A DNA stretch of 37,458 bases from contig NZ_NFIP01000013.1 in the NCBI RefSeq assembly GCF_002161805.1, positions 1 to 37,458 of the forward strand, given 5' to 3'. This document shows positions 8,416 through 16,873 of this stretch, in pieces. Numbering within the stretch: the first letter of the stretch is position 1; each line of letters begins with the position of its first letter. The notes below the pieces were generated by a model that saw only the letters and a program-made list of their open reading frames with translations, searched no databases and had not been told where the DNA came from. The stretch comes from Collinsella sp. An307 (GTDB taxonomy: Bacteria; Actinomycetota; Coriobacteriia; Coriobacteriales; Coriobacteriaceae). A program made the position numbers and the translations under genes.

Positions 8416-9573
8416 TTACTCCCATGTCTTTTGGGCAAGCGCTTCGGCAATTTCCGCGGTGTCTTTTGGCAGATTCGTGCAGCCGAGAATCTCGTCCAGC
8501 TTGAAGACGCGACCTCCGATACAGCCGCCTGCCGTGGTCTTCCTGAAATCCGTCGGATAAAACTGCTCAACGAAATAGAGACGCGTATCGACATCGCAGT
8601 GGCCAAATTCGGCTTTCGCATCTTGAATGACTTTCCGGCATCGCGTTTTCCAGTCGGCAGGCAGCTCCCCTTGCTCAAGCTGAATCTCGTCCGTGTCTAT
8701 CCTGTAAATGGCGGTTCCCAATAGACGCCCTATGGCTTGAACCGACTTGTTGCGATAGAGCCCAAGGTAAGCGAAGGGACGGATGTGCGTGCTCTCCTTG
8801 CAGTAGTAGATGCGGTTGGAAACATTGCGCTCGAAGGTCACTCCCGCAAGCTGCATGCGCATGAGGTTGCTTCCGGTTGAGTGGGGAATCAGATCATCAT
8901 GGGCGCAGAAATCCCGAAAGTCTTCCAAAACGTCTTGCATCTCATAATCATGCTCTGAAATGGACTGCTCGATGGCGTCCGCTATATCCAAAAAGGTCGT
9001 GTTGACATGAACAATGCCCTTATTGGTAGAGCGATTGTAAGCGCCGAGGATATTTGAAAATGTATTGAGCTGGTCGGGATTCATGGGTGTTGGAGCAAGG
9101 GTTATCAGGACCTTCGTCGCCTCATCCTTAAACGCGTGGAGATGCCTTTCCAGCTGAGCAATGCTGAAAGTTCCGGTACGCTTCGTCTCGATGAGCAATT
9201 TGAAGTCTGCTTGGGTGATCGAGGCATCGGGAACGCTCTCTTCGGCTACATCTTGAATGGTGAAAGCCGGTTCCGGTTCAAAATAGTCGAGCTGGATAAG
9301 CGATCGTAGCGTTCGGTAGAACGCATCGGGCGAATGTTGGTAAAGGCGAGAGAGAAGTAGCATCGTATTTGCTGTCGCGATGTTTTCCTTTTGGTGATAA
9401 CGCTGGAAATAGTGAACTCTCACATGAACCTCCCGAGGCTTAGAATGGTTAGTCTCACTCACCTCATAGTAGCAACGGGCGATGTGCGGATGCTTCGTCT
9501 GACCTGCAAATTCCTTTATGAAGACAGTATGAACACGCCCGGAGGCGTGTATACTAATCAATCGTGCCTTCAT
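8416..9573 (-). CDS. Putative PD-(D/E)XK nuclease family protein
   Basis: This 385-residue protein is not one I can name. Residues 115-131 read PD, then 12 residues, then E-T-K (Pro115-Asp116, Glu129, Lys131) within DFKLLIETKRTG. That is the PD-Xn-(D/E)-X-K arrangement of restriction-enzyme-like nucleases, and it is followed by a helix with QLERHLHAF. The N-terminal 100 residues look like a separate alpha/beta region. The C-terminal part has no motif I recognise. Coding is visibly more AT-rich than the ribosomal genes, which suggests transfer. No good ribosome site precedes the ATG at 9573, so a leaderless or different start is possible. It points into the S10 region and converges with the surface protein gene. 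A defence or repair role would be inference. Confidence 0.75.
   Translation of the reverse strand: MKARLISIHASGRVHTVFIKEFAGQTKHPHIARCYYEVSETNHSKPREVHVRVHYFQRYHQKENIATANTMLLLSRLYQHSPDAFYRTLRSLIQLDYFEPEPAFTIQDVAEESVPDASITQADFKLLIETKRTGTFSIAQLERHLHAFKDEATKVLITLAPTPMNPDQLNTFSNILGAYNRSTNKGIVHVNTTFLDIADAIEQSISEHDYEMQDVLEDFRDFCAHDDLIPHSTGSNLMRMQLAGVTFERNVSNRIYYCKESTHIRPFAYLGLYRNKSVQAIGRLLGTAIYRIDTDEIQLEQGELPADWKTRCRKVIQDAKAEFGHCDVDTRLYFVEQFYPTDFRKTTAGGCIGGRVFKLDEILGCTNLPKDTAEIAEALAQKTWE
9527..9555 (+). promoter_or_regulatory. Candidate promoter for the rplC operon
   Basis: TATACT at 9550-9555 is a good -10 box, and the -35 region (about 9527-9532) is poor. A palindrome, ACACGCC-CGGA-GGCGTGT at 9533-9550, abuts the -10 and could be an operator or chance. 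A promoter is needed here because rplC is cut off from rpsJ. The site overlaps the 5' end of the minus-strand gene. Confidence 0.4.
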
Positions 9574-9647
9574 AGGGAGGATTCTGCCGATTCAAAGTGC
9601 CTGCTTAAATGGGTTGCGCGGGCGCCGAGTGAGGAGAACCGCAAACT

Positions 9648-9728
9648 ATGGGACACGCTCGTAAGGAGTGGTCCGCTGGGGGTGAGCGCAAGGGGCGCCC
9701 ACATGGTCCCAAGACCACAGAGGGTTAG
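9648..9728 (+). CDS. Possible 26-codon upstream ORF in the rplC leader
   Basis: An ATG at 9648, 11 bases after GAGGAG (9631-9636), opens a frame of 26 codons ending in TAG at 9726-9728. The peptide is strongly basic and Gly-rich (starts MGHARKEWSAGG, ends GRPHGPKTTEG). Its stop overlaps the purine stretch that would serve as ribosome site for rplC at 9738, so coupled translation is possible. I do not recognise the peptide. The stretch may instead matter only as RNA, since CGCTC/GAGCG and GGGCGCCC could pair. Confidence 0.35.
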   Translation: MGHARKEWSAGGERKGRPHGPKTTEG

Positions 9729-9737
9729 GATCATTGA

Positions 9738-10358
9738 ATGATCAGCATGATTCTCGGCCGTAAGATCGGGATGACCCAGGTGTGGGATGACGACGATAAC
9801 GTCGTGCCCGTCACCGTCATCCAGGCAGGCCCCTGCGCCGTCTCGCAGGTTAAAACTCAGGCGACCGACGGCTACGATGCCGTCCAGATCGGTTTCGGCA
9901 ACATCAAGGCCAAGCGCGTGAACAAGCCCATGAAGGGCCACTTCGACAAGGCCGGCGTCGAGCCCGTTCGCTACCTCCGCGAGGTCCGCGTCGAGAACGG
10001 CGAGGAGCACAAGGTCGGCGAGACCGTCACTGTCGCTGACTTTGCCGATGTCGCCAAGGTCGACGTTATCGGTACCTCCAAGGGTAAGGGTTTCCAGGGT
10101 CGCATCAAGCGCTGGGGTCAGCGCCGCGGTCCTATGACCCATGGTTCGCACTTCAAGCGTCACCCCGGCTCTATCGGCCAGTGCGCCTACCCCGCGCGCG
10201 TCCTCAAGGGCGTTAAGATGGCCGGTCACATGGGTAACGAGCGCGTGACCGTGAAGAACCTCTCCGTTGTCCGCATCGATGCCGAGCAGAACCTCATGCT
10301 CGTCAAGGGCGCTGTCCCTGGCGGCAAGAACGCTCTGGTCGCCATCCGTATGGCGTAA
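9738..10358 (+). CDS. rplC: 50S ribosomal protein L3
   Basis: L3 is an early-assembling 50S protein whose loop reaches toward the peptidyl transferase centre. The 206 residues include [14 protein letters not shown] at the start and the central signature [16 protein letters not shown] followed by [12 protein letters not shown], with the loop [16 protein letters not shown]. The ATG at 9738 is used. A second ATG at 9747 (MILGRKIGM) is possible but has no ribosome site of its own. It is the first gene of the displaced S10 block, 49 bp before rplD. Confidence 0.97.
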   Translation: MISMILGRKIGMTQVWDDDDNVVPVTVIQAGPCAVSQVKTQATDGYDAVQIGFGNIKAKRVNKPMKGHFDKAGVEPVRYLREVRVENGEEHKVGETVTVADFADVAKVDVIGTSKGKGFQGRIKRWGQRRGPMTHGSHFKRHPGSIGQCAYPARVLKGVKMAGHMGNERVTVKNLSVVRIDAEQNLMLVKGAVPGGKNALVAIRMA

Positions 10359-10407
10359 ACGCTATCGACAGTACGTAAGCCACGTCATACCAAGGAGAAC
10401 ACAGAAA

Positions 10408-11034
10408 ATGGCTAAGTTTGAAGTCAAGAACAGCGAGGGCAAGAAGGTCGCCGAGGCCGAGCTCTCCGCTGAGGTGTACGGCATCGAGCCGAACATCCAC
10501 GTCATGCATCACATCGTGAAGTGCCAGCAGGCCTGCTGGCGCGCCGGTACCCAGTCGGCCAAGGGCCGCTCTGAGGTCTCCGGTGGCGGCAAGAAGCCTT
10601 GGCGCCAGAAGGGCACCGGTCGTGCTCGTCAGGGCTCCATCCGTGCCGCCCAGTGGCGTCACGGTGGCGTCGTCTTCGCCCCCAAGCCCCGTTCCTACGC
10701 CAAGCGTATGAACAACAAAGAGGTCAAGCTCGCTATGCGCTCCGCGCTCTCCGCGAAGGTCCGCGACAACGAGCTCGTGCTCGTCGACGACTACGGCTTC
10801 GAGAAGCCGTCCACCAAGGCCGCCGTCGCGCTCCTCAAGAACCTCGGCCTCGAGGGCAAGCGTCTTACGATCATCGTTCGCGAGGACGATATCAACGCCT
10901 ACCTGTCCTTCCGCAACATCCCGCGTACGTTCATCATCACGCCGGATGAGGCCAACACCTACGACATCCTCAACAACGGCGCCATCCTCATGCCCGCCGA
11001 CGTTGCCGCTCACTTTGGGGAGGTGCTTGCTTAA
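10408..11034 (+). CDS. rplD: 50S ribosomal protein L4
   Basis: L4 lines the exit tunnel and in E. coli represses the S10 operon. The 208 residues start [19 protein letters not shown] from the ATG at 10408, ten bases after AAGGAG. An earlier in-frame ATG inside rplC is not used. The tunnel loop region reads [20 protein letters not shown] followed by [16 protein letters not shown], as expected. The stop codon is immediately followed by the ATG of rplW with no gap, so the two are coupled. Confidence 0.97.
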   Translation: MAKFEVKNSEGKKVAEAELSAEVYGIEPNIHVMHHIVKCQQACWRAGTQSAKGRSEVSGGGKKPWRQKGTGRARQGSIRAAQWRHGGVVFAPKPRSYAKRMNNKEVKLAMRSALSAKVRDNELVLVDDYGFEKPSTKAAVALLKNLGLEGKRLTIIVREDDINAYLSFRNIPRTFIITPDEANTYDILNNGAILMPADVAAHFGEVLA

Positions 11035-11322
11035 ATGGACGCCCACAGCATCATCATCCGCCCCATCGTTTCTGAGCGCTCTTACGATCTGATGGAGCAG
11101 AACAAGTACACGTTCGAGGTCGCTCGCGGCGCGAACAAGTACCAGATCAAGGACGCCATCGAGGAGCTCTTCTCGGTGAAGGTCGAGTCTGTCAACACCA
11201 TCAACGTGAAGCCGAAGAAGAAGCGCGTGCGCTACATCGCCGGCTATACGCGTCAGTGGAAGAAGGCCGTTGTCACCCTCAAAGAGGGCGAGACGATCGA
11301 GATCTTCGGCAACCAGGCCTAG
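11035..11322 (+). CDS. rplW: 50S ribosomal protein L23
   Basis: L23 lies at the tunnel exit and is the docking point for trigger factor and SRP. The 95 residues include IIRPIVSERSYDLMEQNKYTF at the start (the family reads P-x-x-[ST]-E-K/R), YQIKDAIEELFSVKVESVNT, and KKKRVRYIAGYTRQWKKAVV. The length is normal. The ATG directly abuts the rplD stop, and GGGGAGG lies within the end of rplD. A 170-bp structured gap follows before rplB. Confidence 0.97.
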   Translation: MDAHSIIIRPIVSERSYDLMEQNKYTFEVARGANKYQIKDAIEELFSVKVESVNTINVKPKKKRVRYIAGYTRQWKKAVVTLKEGETIEIFGNQA

Positions 11323-11492
11323 AAGATCGCTTGTAAGGTTCTCAGCCTCCCGAAAGGGAGGCAGAGAGTTGAGGTTCCGGGCACATAACATAGAGCCGCC
11401 CGGTACCGTGGTAATCCGGTGTCACCGCACCCCGGGGGAAACCCCGAATCCCTGATGCGGTGGCGAGCGGATAGAGATGAAAGGGATAGGTA
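11323..11492 (+). promoter_or_regulatory. Structured leader between rplW and rplB
   Basis: This spacer is unusually long for the inside of an S10 operon. It contains GCCTCCC-GAAA-GGGAGGC (11346-11363), a 7-bp stem with a GNRA loop. Downstream is a nested element: CACCGCA (11423-11429) pairs with TGCGGTG (11456-11462) and encloses CGGGG-GAAA-CCCCG (11433-11446). GNRA-capped hairpins of this kind are typical of ribosomal-protein binding leaders or RNA processing sites. No known family is assigned. Confidence 0.6.
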
Positions 11493-12323
11493 ATGGCTGT
11501 AAAGCACCTTAAGCCGACCAGCGCGGGCCGCCGCTGGCAGACGATCTCTGACTTTGCCGAGATCACCTGCACCACGCCCGAGAAGTCGCTTCTCGAGCCG
11601 CTGCCCAAGAAGGCCGGCCGCAACAACAACGGCCGCATCACTGTGCGTCATCAGGGTGGTGGCGTGAAGCGCCGCTACCGTCGCATCGATTTCAAGCGCA
11701 ACAAGGACGGCGTGCCGGCCAAGGTCGCTACTATCGAGTACGACCCCAACCGCTCCGCCCGCATCGCCCTGCTCCACTATGTGGACGGCGAGAAGCGCTA
11801 CATCCTCGCCCCCAAGGGCCTGACCGTGGGCGACACCGTCGTCTCCGGCGAGGGCGCCGACATCAAGCCGGGTAACGCCCTTCCGCTTTCCGAGATCCCC
11901 GTGGGTACGCTCATCCACGCGATCGAGTTCCAGCCCGGCAAGGGCGCTGCCATCGCCCGTTCGGCCGGCACCGCCTGCCAGCTCATGGGCAAGGAGGGCA
12001 AGTACGCCATCCTTCGTATGCCGAGCTCCGAGATGCGCCGCGTGCTCATCACCTGCCGCGCCACCGTGGGTGAGGTCGGCAACGCCGATCACGCCAACAT
12101 CGTCATCGGCAAGGCCGGTCGTAAGCGCCACATGAACGTGCGCCCGACGGTCCGTGGTACGGTCATGAACCCGGTCGACCACCCGCACGGCGGTGGCGAG
12201 GGCAAGAACCACACCTCTGGTCGTCCCTCTGTTACCCCGTGGGGCAAGCCGACGAAGGGCTATCGTACGCGCAAGAAGAAGAAGACGTCGAATAGCCTCA
12301 TCATCCGTCGTCGCAAGAAGTAG
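11493..12323 (+). CDS. rplB: 50S ribosomal protein L2
   Basis: L2 is needed for subunit joining and peptidyl transfer. The 276 residues include [15 protein letters not shown]-like text ([20 protein letters not shown]), the RNA-binding core, and the signature [13 protein letters not shown] with the key His in HPHGGG, then [17 protein letters not shown]. The length is normal. It is 30 bp before rpsS. The long upstream leader suggests a separate control point or processing site. Confidence 0.98.
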   Translation: MAVKHLKPTSAGRRWQTISDFAEITCTTPEKSLLEPLPKKAGRNNNGRITVRHQGGGVKRRYRRIDFKRNKDGVPAKVATIEYDPNRSARIALLHYVDGEKRYILAPKGLTVGDTVVSGEGADIKPGNALPLSEIPVGTLIHAIEFQPGKGAAIARSAGTACQLMGKEGKYAILRMPSSEMRRVLITCRATVGEVGNADHANIVIGKAGRKRHMNVRPTVRGTVMNPVDHPHGGGEGKNHTSGRPSVTPWGKPTKGYRTRKKKKTSNSLIIRRRKK

Positions 12324-12353
12324 TCGATACCGAGAATTAGGAGATAACGACTT

Positions 12354-12614
12354 ATGAGCAGAAGTCTCAAAAAGGGGCCGTTCGTAGAAGCTCGCCTGCT
12401 CTCGCGTATCATCGCGATGAACGAGGCTGGCAAGAAGGACGTCGTGAAGACCTGGTCGCGCGCTTCCACCATCTTCCCTGAGATGGTCGGTCACACGATC
12501 GCCGTTCACGACGGCCGCAAGCACGTCCCCGTGTACGTCACCGAGTCCATGGTTGGTCACAAGCTCGGTGAGTTCGCGCCCACCCGTACGTTCCGTGGCC
12601 ACAAGGCCAAGTAG
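12354..12614 (+). CDS. rpsS: 30S ribosomal protein S19
   Basis: S19 is in the 30S head and contacts the A-site tRNA region with S13. The 86 residues read [16 protein letters not shown] at the start and [23 protein letters not shown] in the middle, ending [18 protein letters not shown], the classic S19 pattern. The length is slightly under the common 92. AGGAG lies ahead of the ATG. Followed by rplV after 14 bp. Confidence 0.98.
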   Translation: MSRSLKKGPFVEARLLSRIIAMNEAGKKDVVKTWSRASTIFPEMVGHTIAVHDGRKHVPVYVTESMVGHKLGEFAPTRTFRGHKAK

Positions 12615-12628
12615 GGGGTTTCTAATCT

Positions 12629-13000
12629 ATGGCAACTAAAGCTACCGATACCGAGACCCGCGAGGTTCGCGCCGTCGCCAAGTACGTGCGCGTGTCTCCG
12701 TCCAAGGCTCGCCTCGTGGTCGACCTCATCCGCCGCAAGTCCGTGGCCCAGGCCTTCGACATCCTTCACTTCTGCGAGCGCGCTGTCGCCGTGGACGTGG
12801 AGAAGGTTCTGCGCTCCGCTGTGGCCAACGCTGAGCACAACAACGGCATGCGCGCCGACGACCTCGTGGTCGCTGCCGCCTATGTCGACGAGGGCCCGAC
12901 GCTCAAGCGCATTCGCCCGCGCGCCAAGGGTTCCGCTTCGCGCATCCTTAAGCGCATGAGCCACATCACCATCGTCGTCGCTCCTCGAAAGGAGGCGTAA
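12629..13000 (+). CDS. rplV: 50S ribosomal protein L22
   Basis: L22 contacts all 23S domains, and its hairpin lines the exit tunnel, where macrolide-resistance changes occur. The 123 residues include [20 protein letters not shown], the AVANAEHN motif and the hairpin [19 protein letters not shown], then HITIVV. About ten extra N-terminal residues precede the conserved core. The ATG is preceded by AGGGGG. Followed by rpsC after 6 bp. Confidence 0.98.
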   Translation: MATKATDTETREVRAVAKYVRVSPSKARLVVDLIRRKSVAQAFDILHFCERAVAVDVEKVLRSAVANAEHNNGMRADDLVVAAAYVDEGPTLKRIRPRAKGSASRILKRMSHITIVVAPRKEA

Positions 13001-13006
13001 AGCGCC

Positions 13007-13716
13007 ATGGGTCAGAAAGTCTATCCCACCGGCTTCCGTCTTGGCATCACCGAGAACTGGCGCTCTCGCTGGTTCGCTGACAAGGACTACGCCAAGACTC
13101 TTGGCAACGACCTTGAGATCCGCAAGTTCGTCGCCAAGCGCCTCGCTCGCGCTGCCGTCTCCCGCGTGGAGATCGAGCGTGCCGGCGACAAGGTGAAGGT
13201 CATCATCTACACCGCCCGTCCGGGCATCGTCATCGGCAAGAAGGGCTCCGAGATCGACACCCTCCGCGGTGAGCTCGAGCGCGTCGCCGGTGTCACCAAG
13301 GGCCAGCTCTCGGTCGACGTCATCGAGATCAAGCGCCCCGAGCTCGACGCCAACCTCGTTGCCCAGTCCATCGCTGAGCAGCTCGAGGGCCGTGTCGCCT
13401 TCCGTCGCGCTATGCGCAAGGCCGTTCAGTCCGCTTCCAAGGCGGGCGCCAAGGGCATCCGTATCCAGTGCTCCGGTCGTCTCGGCGGCGCCGAGATGGG
13501 CCGCCGCGAGTGGTACCGCGAGGGTCGCGTGCCGCTGCACACCCTGCGCGCCAAGATCGACTACGGCACGTCCGTTGCGCACACCACCATGGGTGCCTGC
13601 GGCGTGAAGGTCTGGATCTACCTGGGTGAGAAGCTCCCCGGCCAGCCCGTTCCCAACCCTGCGCTCGAGGGCGAGCGTCGCCCCCGTCGCCGTAACTCCG
13701 AGAGGAGGGGTCAGTA

Positions 13717-13717
<1 letters not shown>
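13007..13717 (+). CDS. rpsC: 30S ribosomal protein S3
   Basis: S3 forms the mRNA entry pore of the 30S subunit with S4 and S5. The 236 residues start [18 protein letters not shown]. The KH-type segment is [20 protein letters not shown], with the GKKG loop. The C-terminal domain carries [20 protein letters not shown] and a basic tail ending [18 protein letters not shown] inside the rplV end precedes the ATG. The stop overlaps the rplP GTG by one base. Confidence 0.98.
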
Positions 13718-14144
<427 letters not shown>

Positions 14145-14145
<1 letters not shown>

Positions 14146-14360
14146 TGAAGCCCGCAGAGATTCGTGAGCTCTCTGACGATCAGCTCGCAGAAAAGCTGAA
14201 GGAAACCCGAGCCGAGCTCTTCAACCTTCGCTTCCAGATGGCCACCAGCCAGCTGGACAACACCGCCCGCGTCAAGACCGTGAAGAAGGACATCGCCCGT
14301 ATCCTCACGGAGCAGCGCGCCCGCGAAATCGCAGCGGAGAAGGCCGCTGCGACCGAGTAG
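14145..14360 (+). CDS. rpmC: 50S ribosomal protein L29
   Basis: L29 is a small helical-hairpin protein next to L23 at the tunnel exit. The 71 residues start [18 protein letters not shown] and contain [20 protein letters not shown], then [12 protein letters not shown]. The tail is Ala/Glu-rich. It is coupled to rplP by a one-base overlap, with GGGGAGGAG upstream. Followed by rpsQ after 16 bp. Confidence 0.97.
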
Positions 14361-14376
14361 ATCTCAAGGAGAGAAC

Positions 14377-14640
14377 ATGAGTGACACTACGCGCAACCAG
14401 CGCAAGGTCCGTCAGGGCGTCGTCGTCTCCATCTCGGGCAACAAGACCATCGTTGTCCAGACCACGGAGCGCAAGCGTCACCCCAAGTACGGCAAGATGA
14501 TGACCACCACCAAGAAGCTTCACGCTCATGACGAGGAGTGCACGGCCGGTGTCGGCGACAAGGTTCGCGTCATGGAGACCCGTCCTCTGTCCAAGATGAA
14601 GCGTTGGCGCTTGGTCGAGATCATCGAGCGCGCCAAGTAA
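14377..14640 (+). CDS. rpsQ: 30S ribosomal protein S17
   Basis: S17 is an OB-fold protein binding the 5' domain of 16S rRNA. The 87 residues include [29 protein letters not shown]-like text ([20 protein letters not shown]), [20 protein letters not shown] and the end LVEIIERAK, all standard. AAGGAGAG precedes the ATG. An 83-bp spacer with a strong hairpin follows. Confidence 0.97.
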   Translation: MSDTTRNQRKVRQGVVVSISGNKTIVVQTTERKRHPKYGKMMTTTKKLHAHDEECTAGVGDKVRVMETRPLSKMKRWRLVEIIERAK

Positions 14641-14723
14641 GCTTTTCGCTACGTTCATGCCGGTGACGTGCACCGCGAGTGTGCGAGCGCACCTCTCACC
14701 GGCCTAAGTTCGGAGGAACTACC
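14641..14723 (+). promoter_or_regulatory. Hairpin spacer between rpsQ and rplN
   Basis: GCCGGTGA (14659-14666) pairs with TCACCGGC (14696-14703), an 8-bp stem. Inside it GTGCG/CGCAC-type pairings can form a second stem. No T run follows, so it is more likely a processing or protein-binding site than a terminator. GGAGGA at 14712-14717 is the rplN ribosome site. Confidence 0.5.
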
Positions 14724-15092
14724 ATGATTCAAATGCAAACCGTGCTGAACGTCGCCGATAACTCCGGTGCGCGCAAGGTGCGCTGCATCAAGGTGCTCGG
14801 TGGCTCCAAGCGCCGCTATGCAGGCATTGGCGACGTGTTTGTCGCTTCCGTCATCGAGGCGACCCCTGGCGCGAACGTCAAGAAGAAGGACGTCGTGAAG
14901 TGCGTCGTCGTCCGTACGGTCAAGGAGATCCGCCGCAAGGACGGCTCCTACATCCGCTTCGACGACAACGCTGCCGTCGTCATCAACAACGACGGCTCGC
15001 CCGTCGGCACCCGTATCTTCGGGCCCGTGGCGCGTGAGCTCCGCGACAAGAAGTACATGAAGATCGTCTCGCTTGCTCCCGAGACCCTGTAA
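14724..15092 (+). CDS. rplN: 50S ribosomal protein L14
   Basis: L14 lies at the subunit interface and forms bridges to 16S rRNA. The start is the ATG at 14724 ([20 protein letters not shown]) after GGAGGA; an upstream in-frame start would add an unrelated extension. The 122 residues include [20 protein letters not shown] and [20 protein letters not shown], as in the family. The length is exact. Followed by rplX after 19 bp. Confidence 0.98.
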   Translation: MIQMQTVLNVADNSGARKVRCIKVLGGSKRRYAGIGDVFVASVIEATPGANVKKKDVVKCVVVRTVKEIRRKDGSYIRFDDNAAVVINNDGSPVGTRIFGPVARELRDKKYMKIVSLAPETL

Positions 15093-15111
15093 CAGAAAGG
15101 AGAGAGCAGCT

Positions 15112-15435
15112 ATGGGTATGTCCATCAAGAAGGGCGACACCGTCAAGATTCTCTCCGGCAAGGATCGCGGCAAGCAGGGTGTTGTGCTCCGCGCCTATCC
15201 GGCTGAGGGCAAGATCAAGGTCGAGGGCGTTGCCATCGTGAAGAAGGCCGTCCGCGCCAACCAGCAGAACCAGACCGGCGGCATCGTGCCGCAGGAGGCC
15301 AAGTTTGACGCCTCCAACGCCATGCTCGTCTGCCCCAAGTGCGGCCAGGCGACCCGCGTCGGTCATAAGCAGGGCGAGCTTGACGGTCACCGCACCGCCA
15401 TCCGCATCTGCAAGAAGTGCGGCGCCGAGTTCTAA
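15112..15435 (+). CDS. rplX: 50S ribosomal protein L24, zinc-ribbon form
   Basis: L24 starts assembly of the 50S subunit. The 107 residues start MGMSIKKGDTVKILSGKDRG, a KOW motif. ATG at 15118 is a possible alternative start. The C-terminal part carries VCPKCGQATRVG and ICKKCGAEF, two CxxC pairs that could bind zinc; E. coli L24 lacks them. An intrinsic terminator follows within 30 bp, so this gene ends its transcript. The usual next gene, rplE, lies about 5.9 kb away. Confidence 0.97.
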   Translation: MGMSIKKGDTVKILSGKDRGKQGVVLRAYPAEGKIKVEGVAIVKKAVRANQQNQTGGIVPQEAKFDASNAMLVCPKCGQATRVGHKQGELDGHRTAIRICKKCGAEF

Positions 15436-15460
15436 TTCGGCTTTCGTACTATGTACTAAC

Positions 15461-15498
15461 AAGACCCCGGCTGCTACCCTGCAGTCGGGGTCTTTTTG
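15461..15498 (+). terminator. Intrinsic terminator between rplX and uraA
   Basis: AAGACCCCGGCTGC (15461-15474) pairs with GCAGTCGGGGTCTT (15481-15494), a 14-bp stem with one G-T pair and a 6-nt loop. It runs into TTTTT. This is a textbook terminator. Because it lies only 12 bp before the uraA ATG, it could also work as an attenuator for uraA. I see no PyrR-type binding loop. Confidence 0.9.
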
Positions 15499-15509
15499 AA
15501 AGGAGTTTC

Positions 15510-16781
15510 ATGGCCAAGCATGAGAGAGAGGTTATCGGCGTCGACGACCGCGTGTCGGTTGCGCGTGCGATCCCGCTCGGCATCCAGCACATGATGAGCA
15601 TGTTCGGCTCGACGGTGCTCGTCCCGGTGCTGACCGGGCTCGACCCCAACGTCGCGATCATGTGTTCGGGCATCGGCACCATCTGCTATCTCTTGGTGAC
15701 GGGCAACAAGATTCCGAGCTACCTCGGCAGCTCGTTTGCCTTCATCAGCCCCATTCTTGCCGTGGGCGCCACGCAGGGCCTCGACGCCGCCATGTCCGGC
15801 GTTGTGGTCGCCGGTATGGTGTTCCTTGCGGTGGCGGGCATCATCCGCCTTGTAGGCACCGGCTGGCTCGATCGCCTGCTGCCGCCGGTCCTCGTCGCAT
15901 CGGTTATGGTCGTCATCGGTGTAGGCCTGTCCGCCACGGCAGTCGACATGGCGTTCATGACCGACCTTGCCGACGGCTCTACCGTATTCTTTGGACTTGG
16001 AGCCATCGTGGCGGCGATCACGCTCGTGGCCGCGGTCGTGTTCTCGAGCATGGGCGGCATCTTTGGTACCATCCCGGTGCTGCTTGCCATTATCGTCGGC
16101 TACGTGGTGTCGCTGCCGCTCGGGCTCGTTGACTTTGCGCCGGTGCTCGACGCCGCCTGGATCGGTCTGCCCAACATTTCCGCCCCGCGCTTTGACATGG
16201 GCGCCATCGCGCTTGTGGCTCCGGTCGCCGTTGTTGTAGTGATCGAGCATATTGGCCACCTCTTGGCCGTTGGCGAGATCGTGGGCAAGGACTACCGTCA
16301 GATGCTCCCGCGCTCGCTTGCCGGTGACGGCATCTCCACGATGATTTCCGGCTTCCTCGGTGGTCCCCCGACGACCACCTATGCGGAGAACATCGGTGTC
16401 ATGAGCGTCACGCGCGTGTACTCGACACAGATCTTCTGGTATGCGGGCGGCTTTGCGCTCGTAATCGGCGGCTTCTGCCTCAAGCTCGCCGCGCTCATCC
16501 AGTCGATCCCCGGCCCCGTCATGGGCGGCGTGTGCCTCTTGCTCTTTGGTCTCATCGCCTCGAACGGCCTGCGCATGCTCGTGTCCAACAAGGTCGACTT
16601 CGACGTGAACCGCAACCTCATGATTGCGTCTGTCGTCATCATTGTGGGCGTGGGCATGGAGACGAGCGGCATCTCGATCCCCGTGGGCGACTACACCCTG
16701 CCGGGCATGGCCACCTCGGCCCTTGCCGGCATCCTGCTCAACCTCATCTTGCCCGGTGCCAAAAGCGAAAGCGAAGCATAG
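15510..16781 (+). CDS. uraA: NCS2-family uracil permease
   Basis: This is a membrane transporter importing uracil, probably with protons. The 423 residues begin MAKHEREVIGVDDR from the ATG at 15510, after GAAAGGAG. Upstream frames reach into rplX and are not used. The NCS2 hallmarks are GIQHMMSMFGSTVLVPVLTG near the start, VVVIEHIGHLLAVGEIVG with the substrate-binding Glu, and FLGGPPTTTYAENIGVMSVT followed by RVYST. About 12-14 membrane helices are expected. Uracil is the most likely substrate for this clade; xanthine or other bases are less likely. It sits alone inside the interrupted spc operon. Confidence 0.92.
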   Translation: MAKHEREVIGVDDRVSVARAIPLGIQHMMSMFGSTVLVPVLTGLDPNVAIMCSGIGTICYLLVTGNKIPSYLGSSFAFISPILAVGATQGLDAAMSGVVVAGMVFLAVAGIIRLVGTGWLDRLLPPVLVASVMVVIGVGLSATAVDMAFMTDLADGSTVFFGLGAIVAAITLVAAVVFSSMGGIFGTIPVLLAIIVGYVVSLPLGLVDFAPVLDAAWIGLPNISAPRFDMGAIALVAPVAVVVVIEHIGHLLAVGEIVGKDYRQMLPRSLAGDGISTMISGFLGGPPTTTYAENIGVMSVTRVYSTQIFWYAGGFALVIGGFCLKLAALIQSIPGPVMGGVCLLLFGLIASNGLRMLVSNKVDFDVNRNLMIASVVIIVGVGMETSGISIPVGDYTLPGMATSALAGILLNLILPGAKSESEA

Positions 16782-16807
16782 CGTATAGTTGGGATTTTGC
16801 ATCGATG

Positions 16808-16850
16808 CAAGCGCCCGCGTACGGAGGAGCTCTCCGTGCGCGGGCGCTTG
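16808..16850. terminator. Bidirectional terminator between uraA and the RluA gene
   Basis: An 18-bp stem with one G-T pair (16808-16825 with 16833-16850, CAAGCGCCCGCGTACGGA and partner) encloses a 7-nt loop. It lies between two convergent genes. T runs are weak on both sides. Confidence 0.75.
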
Positions 16851-16873
16851 CTGTTGGCGGAAGAGGCTACAGG

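Noticed and set aside
15436-15509. PyrR-dependent attenuator before uraA
   Set aside because: No PyrR binding-loop consensus and no convincing antiterminator; the hairpin is explained well enough as the rplX terminator.
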